From assembly GCF_025371035.1 (NCBI RefSeq), contig NZ_JANZXB010000011.1, positions 1 to 64,000 on the forward strand: a stretch of DNA of 64,000 nt. Direction: 5' to 3'. The notes under the pieces are model-generated. The model was not told the origin of the DNA, ran no database searches, and saw nothing but the letters and a program-made list of their open reading frames with translations. The stretch comes from Sphingomonas sp. LC-1 (GTDB lineage: Bacteria; Pseudomonadota; Alphaproteobacteria; Sphingomonadales; Sphingomonadaceae). Each line of letters starts with the position of its first letter. Position 1 is the first letter of the stretch. The translations under genes were made by a program, and so were the position numbers. This document shows, piece after piece, positions 9,770 to 17,540 of this stretch.

Positions 9770-10510
9770 TCAGCCGGGCAGGATACGCCCCGTCCGGGCG
9801 GCATGAGCAAAGGCCGGAAAACCGAAAGCCTCCGCCTGACACGCCGCGATCTCATAGTCATAGGGCACACCGTGCAGTTGGGCCGCCCATCCGGCGTTGC
9901 GACGCTCGACGATGGCATAGCGCGCCAGCGGGCTGCCCGCCTCCATGATATGCGGGGTCGCGCCCCGATCCCGGTAGCACGGCATCCCGACGCTGCCGGG
10001 ATTGACGATCAGCACGCCATCGACCGCCACGATCCGCGGCGTATGCGTATGCCCGCACAGCACCAGACTGGCCGACCCGATGCCTTTCAGGCGCGGCCGG
10101 ATGGCGGTGTCGGTATCCAGTGTCGCGCGGCCGGACGTCACGTTCTCGAGCAGATATTCCAGATCGCCGCCAGCCGGGCTGCCATGGCAGGCGAAGACGT
10201 CGCCATCGCAAAGGGTGAGCGTCGCGGGCAGACCCTCGATCCATGCCCAATGCTCCCGCGTGAGGAGAGGTCGTGCCAGAACGTCGAACGCCCCGTCGCT
10301 GCCGTCCTGCAACTGCCGCTCGTGATTGCCGGCGATGGTGAGATAGCCGGCACACATCTGAAGCTCGGCGCTTGCCCCAGGATCGAACGGGCCGGACACG
10401 AGGTCGCCCAGATTGACGACCAGGTCGGGCGCGGCGGCGGTCATCGCATCGTGGACAGCCTCCAATGCGGCCAGATTTCTATGGGCGTCGGCAATGACCC
10501 CGATCTTCAA
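9770..10510 (-). CDS. Metallophosphoesterase, YfcE-like (copy 1)
   Basis: A 246-residue calcineurin-like metallophosphoesterase. The metal-binding series is complete: D-x-H in ADAHRNLAAL, NLGDLVSG, AGNHE, CHGSP and CGHTHTP. Proteins of this family hydrolyse phosphodiesters or phosphomonoesters in the cytoplasm using two divalent metals; the substrate here is unknown. I start it at the TTG at 10510 because GGGGGAAGC sits right before it and because the same TTG is kept in the paralogue at 41166-41906. The two genes have the same length with no indels between them. This copy lies outside the proposed island. Confidence 0.9.
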   Translation of the reverse strand: MKIGVIADAHRNLAALEAVHDAMTAAAPDLVVNLGDLVSGPFDPGASAELQMCAGYLTIAGNHERQLQDGSDGAFDVLARPLLTREHWAWIEGLPATLTLCDGDVFACHGSPAGGDLEYLLENVTSGRATLDTDTAIRPRLKGIGSASLVLCGHTHTPRIVAVDGVLIVNPGSVGMPCYRDRGATPHIMEAGSPLARYAIVERRNAGWAAQLHGVPYDYEIAACQAEAFGFPAFAHAARTGRILPG

Positions 10511-10608
10511 TGCTTCCCCCTTGGCCGAAACGCAGCGACATCCCTGATGAGCATGGCAGGTGCTTCCTCGAAATGCCATGCACGACCAGCGGTCATCAGC
10601 GATCGGCG

Positions 10609-11580
10609 CTATCCTGTACCCTCGGGGATCAGGACGATCTTGCCCGCGAAGTTGCGATCCTCGAGCAGGCGATGAGCGGCGGCACCCTCGCTCAGCGGGA
10701 GAGCAGTGATCGCGGGCGCGGTAATCGTGCCGGCCCGCAGGGCCGCAAAGAGCCGGTCGGCGCGGCTCTGTCGGCTTTCCGCGCGGTTCAGATAGGTCCA
10801 AAGATCGCCGCCGACGACACCCTTGGACTGCTCCATCAGCGACAGCGGATCGATCGCGGGCGGTGTACCACCCGCCTTGCCGAAGATCACCACGCGGCCA
10901 CCGGGACGCAAGGCGGCGAGGCTGTCGTGGAGCGTGGTGCCGATCGAATCAAAGACCAGGTCGACGCCGTCTCCGGTTGCCCGCCGCACCTGTGCCACCC
11001 AATCGTCATAGCCATAGACCGTGCTCGCGCCATTTGACCGCGCCTGTTCTCGCTTGGGCGGAGTCGAGGCCAGTGCGTGGACCTCGGCGCCGAGCGCTAC
11101 CGCCATTTGGGTGAGCAGCCGCCCGACGCCGCCCGATGCGGCCTGGACCAGCACCCGGTCGCCCGCAGATAGCCTGCCGCTATCCTCGACCAGATATTGC
11201 GCCGTCACGCCTTGCAGCAACAGCGCGGCGGCCGTGCGGTCGTCGACATCGTCCGGCAGCGCGACCAGACGATCGGCGGGCGCGTACACCCGTTCGGCAT
11301 GGGCGCGCGGCACGTCGAGAAAGCCGACCCGATGTCCGACCCGCCAGCGATCGACGCCGGTCCCGACCGCGACGATGCGCCCGGCACCCTCATAGCCGCC
11401 GATCCATGGCGTTTGGCCGTCCAACACATAGACGCCCTGACGGCGATAGATGTCGGCGAAGTTCAAGCCGACCGCGCGGGTTTCCACCAGCACCGAGCCG
11501 GCGTCCAGCTCGTGATCCGGAAAAGCGCCATAGCGCAGGACCTCGGGGTCCCCGAATCGATCGAAGAACAACGCCTTCAC
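10609..11580 (-). CDS. Quinone oxidoreductase (zinc-independent MDR)
   Basis: A 323-residue NADPH:quinone reductase-like member of the medium-chain dehydrogenase superfamily. It has the N-terminal GroES-like domain (LNFADIYRRQGVY) and a Rossmann domain with VLVQAASGGVGRLLTQMA, but no catalytic-zinc ligands. Such enzymes reduce quinones or alpha,beta-unsaturated carbonyls in the cytoplasm. The start is the GTG at 11580, preceded by GAGGA. It is divergent from a LysR-type regulator gene at 11707, so it is probably that regulator's target. Confidence 0.9.
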   Translation of the reverse strand: MKALFFDRFGDPEVLRYGAFPDHELDAGSVLVETRAVGLNFADIYRRQGVYVLDGQTPWIGGYEGAGRIVAVGTGVDRWRVGHRVGFLDVPRAHAERVYAPADRLVALPDDVDDRTAAALLLQGVTAQYLVEDSGRLSAGDRVLVQAASGGVGRLLTQMAVALGAEVHALASTPPKREQARSNGASTVYGYDDWVAQVRRATGDGVDLVFDSIGTTLHDSLAALRPGGRVVIFGKAGGTPPAIDPLSLMEQSKGVVGGDLWTYLNRAESRQSRADRLFAALRAGTITAPAITALPLSEGAAAHRLLEDRNFAGKIVLIPEGTG

Positions 11581-11706
11581 CGCACTATCCTCGACACAGC
11601 CATTACAGATCATCCTTGTTCTGGTTGCTAATGTCCGGAGGATGCCCGCTGGACAGTAGCAGAAACAGCCGCATAGGATGCGACGACTTCGAACCAAGGG
11701 TTTGCA

Positions 11707-12600
11707 ATGGACCGATTGACCAGCATGGCGATCTTCGTATCGGTCGTCGATCTGGGCAGCTTCACCGCCGCGGCCAAGGCGCACGACATCTCGGCAACGA
11801 TGGTGGCCAAGCATGTCAACGCGTTGGAAGCGCGGCTCGACACCCGCCTGCTGCACCGGACGACCCGGCGGTTGTCGCCGACCGAGGCCGGTCGACGCTT
11901 CACCGAATCCTGCCGTCGCGTGCTGGCGGATGTCACGATCGCAGAGGCGGTAGGTGCCGAGGTGGCGCAGACGCCGGTCGGTCGGCTTCGCATCGCCGCG
12001 CCGGTCGCCTTCGGCACCGAACGGGTCGCGCCCCTGCTGGCCACCTATCTCGACCGCTTCCCTGAGATGCAGGCGGAACTGGTGCTGGGCGACCGCAAGG
12101 TCGATCTGATCGAGGAAGGCTTCGACCTGGCGTTTCGGATCGGCGCGCTGGAGGACGACTGGCTGGTCGCCCATCCGCTTGCTCCCTATCGAATGATGCT
12201 GGCCGCCGCGCCGGGCTATCTCGAACGCCATGGTCACCCAGAGACGCCTGACGACTTGCACGAACATCGACTGATCGGCTTCGCGCAATTCAGTGCGGAC
12301 GACCGCTGGACACTGGTCGGTCCGGGCGGCGAGCATGTCGTACCGCTGCCCCCGCCGCGCCTGCGCATCAACCACGCGGCCGCCCTGCGGCAAGCGGCGG
12401 TCGCGGGCTATGGCATCATCTTGCAATCCCGCGTGACGCTGGACGGTGATCTGGCGTCAGGGCGCCTGATCCCGGTCTTGGAGGATTACGCGCCCGAACC
12501 CAAACCGCTGACGCTCGTCCGCCTGCCCGATCGTCGCATGACGGCAGGCCTCCGCGCCTTTATCGAGATGGCGGTTTCGGCATTTGGCGACGAAGCATAG
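11707..12600 (+). CDS. LysR-family transcriptional regulator
   Basis: A 297-residue LysR-type regulator. The N-terminal winged helix-turn-helix is at residues 1-60 (FTAAAKAHDISATMVAKHVNALE), followed by a substrate-binding domain beginning near GRLRIAAPVAFG. It is divergent from the quinone oxidoreductase gene with a 126-base gap, the classical arrangement for a LysR regulator controlling its neighbour. It is the last gene before the proposed left island boundary. Confidence 0.92.
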   Translation: MDRLTSMAIFVSVVDLGSFTAAAKAHDISATMVAKHVNALEARLDTRLLHRTTRRLSPTEAGRRFTESCRRVLADVTIAEAVGAEVAQTPVGRLRIAAPVAFGTERVAPLLATYLDRFPEMQAELVLGDRKVDLIEEGFDLAFRIGALEDDWLVAHPLAPYRMMLAAAPGYLERHGHPETPDDLHEHRLIGFAQFSADDRWTLVGPGGEHVVPLPPPRLRINHAAALRQAAVAGYGIILQSRVTLDGDLASGRLIPVLEDYAPEPKPLTLVRLPDRRMTAGLRAFIEMAVSAFGDEA

Positions 12601-13047
12601 GGTGATGCTGCGAGGTTCACTGCCGACCTTTGTAAGGTGAGTGCACCACCGGCCTATGTTGGCAAAGAACAGAGCGTTCTCTCACTCGGTCACCTATCAC
12701 AGCGAGTCACAATTGCGGCTTACGCTATGGCAGCCGACGTCCTTGCAACGCGCAGCAGCGTGAACACCCTACAATCTAGCGACGAACTCCAGCCAGCAGT
12801 TTGTCACCATGCGCCTTAAAAAACTTTCCAGTGTTATGTCGCTGATGCGACCACCCGAGAACAAGATTAGCACGGGGCCTTCAATGCGGTCGGGATTTCG
12901 GCAACGGCTTGAAACGGGCTTGACGCCTTGTCCGGGTCTATTCAGTAAGTTCGAATTACCATGATTTCCACCCGTCACCGATCTATTCCGGTTTTAGATG
13001 ACAGCAGCGGTTTTGAACTGCGCAAAAATGTCGGAAAATAGACATTC

Positions 13048-13068
13048 ATGGTCAGGGAGACAGGATTC
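13048..13068 (+). other. Left attachment site (copy of tRNA-Pro 3' end)
   Basis: These 21 bases match 57252-57272, the 3' end of the tRNA-Pro gene including its CCA, at 20 of 21 positions and in the same orientation. The exact core is GGGAGACAGGATTC. A partial tRNA end at one edge and an intact tRNA plus integrase at the other is the standard footprint of tRNA-targeted integration. The flanks also form a short inverted repeat (GGTCAGG / CCTGACC, 13050-13074). Confidence 0.78.
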
Positions 13069-13147
13069 CTGACCTATTATTTCCGCGTACTAAGCCATTG
13101 ATTTTGCGTCGCCGCACAACCCGTCTGTCAGCGCATTGCACAGTGAA

Positions 13148-13166
13148 GGGTACAAGAAGGGGTACA
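13148..13166 (+). repeat. Two GGGTACA repeats, likely integrase arm sites
   Basis: GGGTACA occurs at 13148-13154 and 13160-13166, exactly 12 bases apart. The same word occurs three times at 12-base spacing beside the integrase (57170-57200). A related 13-mer, TTGATTTTGCGTC, is at 13098-13110, and its near copy lies inverted at 57225-57237. Placement just inside both island ends suggests arm-type binding sites of the integrase. Confidence 0.6.
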
Positions 13167-13257
13167 ACGACGCAAGGAAATCGAGCGGCGTTTGCTAATT
13201 CGACTGCAGCGCATTTCATAGGGTGATGGGATGCCTATAAATATCGCCTTAGGTGCA

Positions 13258-14826
13258 TCACACCGGGGATACGCGCGGCTGCACCATCACCTTCTCTAAT
13301 CCCGATACGCGGAGGTTGCGTCTTTGAGCCGGGTCCGTCTGGGGATAGTCGCTTCGCCGATGCAAACCGCGCGTTTCCTTCCGCTGGTCGGCGGACCGAT
13401 ATATCCACCGAGCGGTCAGCGTCATGGCGGCAGCTTCTCGCGCCCGCATGGCGTCTCGCCCACTAGTGCCCCGGGCTAGGCACCTCGCTGCATCTGACCA
13501 TAATGGATCAAGTGCCGCAAGCGACGCTGTAATAGCTTTTCCGGATCTATAAAGCGTCTTTTCCAAGGGCAGTATTTCGTCCCGAACCACCTGTTCCACC
13601 TGCGACGGCAGAAGCGCCTCGTGTCCGTTCCAGTTTTTCGTCGCACGGACTCCGACACCGCCAATGCCCTGTGCCGGACGCGCGGCGTGCGCCGATCCCA
13701 GTTCTCGCGCGAACCGAGCGGCGCCGGCACCGGCCCATTGTCCCGACGCGACGCACCATGCGATTGCAGCGCCTGCCCCGCTCATCTGCGCGCCGGTCAG
13801 TCGGGTCTTGTCCGCGACATCGCCGACCGCGAATAATCCGTGCACCCCCGTCGCCCCTTCATCGTCCACTTCCAGACCACCGGCAGCCCGCACCGTTCCT
13901 TCATACAACAGCCCCACCGGCCATCGCGCGTTGAGTGCTTCCACACCGTTGCGTTCGAAATAAGCAAAGAAATTGGGCATCATGCCACGGACCGAGGGCT
14001 CGCTGCCCGCCGGCACATCGATCTGCGCATAGACACGCTTTCCCGCCAGCATCGCCTGTCCCGCGGCGGGCACCGCCGCCCAACCGGGCTGCGGATCCAG
14101 CTTGACCCCGTCCTCATCGAAAATCTGACCGTAAAGATGGTACATGCCGCCTTTCGTGCAACTGCTACCCTCGGCAACGAAAGCATAATGGCCGGAAAAT
14201 TCCATGCCGACCGCACTGGCGCCAGCCTCCGCGGCGAACAGATAACCATCGCCCGTTGACCCGCCCGTGCCCATCGCCCCTGACCGAAAGGCGTTACCGC
14301 CGGTCGCCAGGATGACCGCCGCAGCACGGACACGCCATGACACGCCCGTCTTGCGAGGCACGCCGGCCGCCCCGGCAATCGCTCCGGTCGCGTCGGCCAG
14401 CAGTTCCAGCGCCGGGCTGTGATCTAGGATGTGTACGCCTGCCTTGCGCAAAAGACGGCGGAGGAACAGCATCGAATCCGGTCCGCGAAAGCCGCCCATC
14501 CGGTCGAACCGAAAGCCCCAGTCTTCCAGCGCCCGGTAGCAGCGATAGCTCTGCTCATAGACCTTCTCGCAAAAGGCCAGATCGTCCAGCCCATCGGCCT
14601 GGTCGTGTCGGATGCGGATGGTACGGGCGCGCTGCTCAGGATCGTCGGGCAGAAGGAAATAGCCGCCGCCGGTCGCCGCCGCTACGATACCCGCGGTGCC
14701 GATCCACCCTTTGTCGACGATCACCACCTCGGCTCCCGCCTTGCGCGCGGTCAACGCGGCCCAGGCACCGGCAAGACTGCCGCCGATCACCAGTACATCG
14801 GCGTCTCGGTGCAGCGGTTCGCTCAT
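13258..14826 (-). CDS. FAD-dependent oxidoreductase (fumarate reductase/AprA-like flavoprotein)
   Basis: A 522-residue flavoprotein of the succinate dehydrogenase/fumarate reductase superfamily. The N-terminal dinucleotide fold reads VIGGSLAGAWAALTARKAGAEVVIVDKG; AVILATGGNAF and GLFAVGDVADKT are further FAD-contact motifs. The ATG at 14826 overlaps the TGA of a two-cluster ferredoxin gene (ATGA). A flavoprotein plus 2[4Fe-4S] subunit recalls the AprAB architecture, although the operon lacks anything else of sulfate reduction. The natural substrate is unknown. It is last in a five-gene coupled operon with a TonB receptor, an amidohydrolase and an MFS transporter, so it probably oxidises or reduces an imported organic compound. 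Confidence 0.85.
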   Translation of the reverse strand: MSEPLHRDADVLVIGGSLAGAWAALTARKAGAEVVIVDKGWIGTAGIVAAATGGGYFLLPDDPEQRARTIRIRHDQADGLDDLAFCEKVYEQSYRCYRALEDWGFRFDRMGGFRGPDSMLFLRRLLRKAGVHILDHSPALELLADATGAIAGAAGVPRKTGVSWRVRAAAVILATGGNAFRSGAMGTGGSTGDGYLFAAEAGASAVGMEFSGHYAFVAEGSSCTKGGMYHLYGQIFDEDGVKLDPQPGWAAVPAAGQAMLAGKRVYAQIDVPAGSEPSVRGMMPNFFAYFERNGVEALNARWPVGLLYEGTVRAAGGLEVDDEGATGVHGLFAVGDVADKTRLTGAQMSGAGAAIAWCVASGQWAGAGAARFARELGSAHAARPAQGIGGVGVRATKNWNGHEALLPSQVEQVVRDEILPLEKTLYRSGKAITASLAALDPLWSDAARCLARGTSGRDAMRAREAAAMTLTARWIYRSADQRKETRGLHRRSDYPQTDPAQRRNLRVSGLEKVMVQPRVSPV

Positions 14827-15203
14827 GCGCCACCTCTGGCTTCGGCGCTGCGGTCGATGCCCCAGGCGGTCTGTTGAGGCGGGGGCGGCGGTGGGAAAGC
14901 GGGGGCGGGCTCGACCGGCATCGAACCCGGCTGCCGACGGTCCCAGCCCAGCGCACGGCGATAACTGCCCAAGATGCCGGACGCGACCAACGCGGCTTCG
15001 TCGACCGGTTCGGGGTGTGCATTCGGCGCGACGTACATTGCGTCGACAGGGCAAAATGCCTCACAGATGAAGCAGGTCACGCAATCCGCCTGCCTTGCGA
15101 TCACCGGCTGCTTGCCGGGCTCCTTGTCGAACACGTCATTCGGACAGACGTTGGAGCATAGGTTGCAGGCGATGCAGCGATCCGCGACGATCAGCTCGAT
15201 CAT
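14823..15203 (-). CDS. Ferredoxin-like 2[4Fe-4S] subunit
   Basis: A 126-residue protein whose first 65 residues bind two [4Fe-4S] clusters, with cysteine motifs CIACNLCSNVCP and CVTCFICEAFCP. A proline-rich tail (PAFPPPPPPQQ) follows. It overlaps the flavoprotein gene downstream and the MFS gene upstream by four bases each, so it is surely the electron-transfer partner of the flavoprotein. It acts in the cytoplasm. Confidence 0.9.
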   Translation of the reverse strand: MIELIVADRCIACNLCSNVCPNDVFDKEPGKQPVIARQADCVTCFICEAFCPVDAMYVAPNAHPEPVDEAALVASGILGSYRRALGWDRRQPGSMPVEPAPAFPPPPPPQQTAWGIDRSAEARGGA

Positions 15204-16480
15204 GCCGCCGCCCCCACCGCATGCGACGGTTCCACGGCAGGCGGAAGATTGGTCGGCTCCGTTTCCGGCAGCGGTGACCGCACCGCGTCATAAGGCGGCA
15301 GAGTGAACAACAAACCGACACTGACGGCAATCAGTCCGCCGAATACGAGTAGCCCTATGCCATAACCACCGGTTGCATCCCGCAACAGGCCCATGCTTGC
15401 GGGGCCGATCGCGGCAGACAGGCCAATGAACAGGAATTGCAGGCCAAAGACTTCACCGAAGGCGCGATTGCCGAAATATCGGGAATGGAGAAACTTCGCC
15501 AGGCTCATCTCGGCACCCACCGTCGCGCCCAGCAGGACACCACCTACAACCGCGAAGACGGGGGTCGCGGCAAGGTGCAGCAATACCATGCCAACCACCG
15601 AGAGCAGCAAGAACGGGACGACCTTTCGCGGCGACGTCGAACCGTCGAGTGCGCCGCCCATGGCAAGTTGCGCCGCGATCGACGCCAGCGCATAGAGCGA
15701 TAGGGCGTTGGTCGCGGTGGCGCGGGTCAGCCCCTCCGCCACCAGCAACGGCGCCATATGGGCATAGATCGCCTGCACGCCGATGCTGCACAGAGTGATC
15801 GCGAGGATGATACGCCAGTAAATCGGGCTGCTCCGAACCGCGCCGGCCGTCATGCCCACCGCCAGCGGCGGCGGGGCCGCCTGCGCGCGCGACGCCCCCG
15901 AGGCGGGTTCGCGCAGCAGCAGCGCAAGTACCGGCAAGCCGATCGCCACCACGCCAAACCCCAATCCTAGATAGGCACCTCGCCAACCATAGGCATCGAT
16001 CAGCCTCCGCGCGGCCTGCGGCACCGCCGATCCCAGGATCGCCGCTCCTACGCCATAAACCGACAGCATGAGGCCGCGACGCGCCGAGAATCAGGCGGAC
16101 ACCGCCTTGCTGTAAGGAAGCATCGTCACGAGCGACGAGGTCGCGCCCACCAGTAGAAACAATACATAGAGCTGGACCGGCGAGCGCCCGGCGAGCGACA
16201 GCGCCATGATACTGGCACCGTACAGGACAATCCCGGGCAGTACCACGCGCCGTACGCCGATCCGGTCGATGAACCGCCCGACGAGCGGCGACAGCGGCGC
16301 CTGCGCCAGCGCCGCCACGCTCAACAAGCTGGCGGCCCGGCCCATCCCCCAGCCGAATTCCTGGTTCATCGCGATCAGGAACAGGCCGAAGGTCGCGATG
16401 ATCACCGTGCCGAAGGCGAGCGCAAGCCCGATTGCGGATGCCGCAACCGTGCCCAGTGCATGGCGGTTAAATTCGGACAT
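15200..16480 (-). pseudogene. MFS transporter interrupted by an in-frame TGA
   Basis: A major facilitator transporter that would be 426 residues long but carries a TGA at codon 130 (16091-16093). Both parts are in the same frame. The first ends LPYSKAVSA and the second continues FSARRGLMLSVYGVGAAILG. The loop is normally of the type W-F-x-x-R-R-G, so a TGG tryptophan has become TGA. The N-terminal part has four transmembrane segments and the rest has eight. It overlaps the amidohydrolase gene by 14 bases at its start and the ferredoxin gene by four at its end. If the stop is real, the operon has lost its inner-membrane permease. Confidence 0.85.
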
Positions 16481-17540
16481 GAGGGGTTCCTTCAATGGCC
16501 GTATGGACTGTCTCTGGGATTGTGCGGCCGTGGCGGGCCAGCAGGGTCCGCGCATTGTCGAAGCGGACGGCGCGTCGCGAGGCGATGTCAGGTGTTGCCT
16601 GCTCGACCCGTGCGAGTACCGCGCCGATGTCGTCCGCAGGGGCATAGTCCGACCCGAACACCACCCGATCGGTCCCCAAAAGGCCCAAGGTCGCGCGGAT
16701 TGCGATCGGCCCTTGCCCGATCGCGCCGGTATCGAGCCACAGCCGATCGAGGCGTGCCGGATTAACGCTCCCGAACCGCGCGGGTGCGATCAGCGCTTGT
16801 TCGTAGAGCAACGCTCCGGCACCCGCACCGGCCAGCATCGCGATCTGGACGGTAAGATCGGGATAGTCGTCCAGCGCATCGCTGAGCGCGACCGTTGCGA
16901 AGGCACTGGCGAAATGATGCAGACCGGCCAGCGTCCAGGCGAGACCGGGGGCCTCGGGCCTGTCGACGGGTGTGGGTTGTCCCGGCACCGTCGCGGCGGC
17001 ATAGCCGGTGTGGAGATAGACATGGCTGCCGAGCCGATTGGCTTCGCGCAGCAGCGGCGCGAGGTGGTGCACCCCCGCCGTGCTGCCAAAGGCATTGATC
17101 GGCAGCACGAACCCGATCAAACCCAATGACTCGTGCGCACGGCGCAGTTCGGTGATCGACCAGTCGAGGTCTGCGGTCGACAGCACCGCCAGCCCGCTGA
17201 ACCGCGCCGGGTGCGCGGCTACGATCGCCCCGAAGCCGTCGTTGATCGACCGCCACAGCGGCAGCGCCTCGTCCAGCCCGATCACCGGCTCGAGATTGAG
17301 CGTCGTCGGCCAGGACAATAGCTGGTGGACCACATTGTGCCGATCCAGATGCGCAAGGCGGTACGCGATATCGAACCACTGCGGGTCCAGGGACAGGGCA
17401 CCGATCGCGGTTTCGATCAGCGCTCTGCCCTCGCCACGCCGCGCGATCCGGGGAGGATCGGAGCGGCGGGCGAGATGCTCGACGACAGCCGGCGCAAGCC
17501 AATGACTGTGAAGGTCGATGACGGGATCGCGCGCGGTCAC
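16467..17540 (-). CDS. Amidohydrolase-family enzyme (ACMSD-like)
   Basis: A 357-residue metal-dependent amidohydrolase of the family that includes aminocarboxymuconate-semialdehyde decarboxylase. Metal ligands are visible as H-x-H in VIDLHSHWLAP, a histidine in YLHTGYAA, and an aspartate in VVFGSDYAPADD. Family members hydrolyse or decarboxylate cyclic and aromatic acids in the cytoplasm; the substrate here is unknown. The GTG start at 17540 overlaps the TonB receptor stop (GTGA), indicating coupling. Confidence 0.88.
   Translation of the reverse strand: MTARDPVIDLHSHWLAPAVVEHLARRSDPPRIARRGEGRALIETAIGALSLDPQWFDIAYRLAHLDRHNVVHQLLSWPTTLNLEPVIGLDEALPLWRSINDGFGAIVAAHPARFSGLAVLSTADLDWSITELRRAHESLGLIGFVLPINAFGSTAGVHHLAPLLREANRLGSHVYLHTGYAAATVPGQPTPVDRPEAPGLAWTLAGLHHFASAFATVALSDALDDYPDLTVQIAMLAGAGAGALLYEQALIAPARFGSVNPARLDRLWLDTGAIGQGPIAIRATLGLLGTDRVVFGSDYAPADDIGAVLARVEQATPDIASRRAVRFDNARTLLARHGRTIPETVHTAIEGTPHVRI

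Larger units (their letters stand above)
12601..13257. other. Gene-free boundary region containing the left att site
   Basis: No convincing gene is seen in about 650 bases. The short frames on either strand have no homology I can recognise. The stretch contains the 21-base copy of the tRNA-Pro 3' end (13048-13068) and two GGGTACA repeats (13148, 13160). I read it as the junction between chromosome and island. Confidence 0.65.

Noticed and set aside
13048-13074. A possible second tRNA at the left island end
   Set aside because: Only 21 bases match tRNA-Pro and there is no anticodon arm or 5' half, so it is an attachment-site relic.
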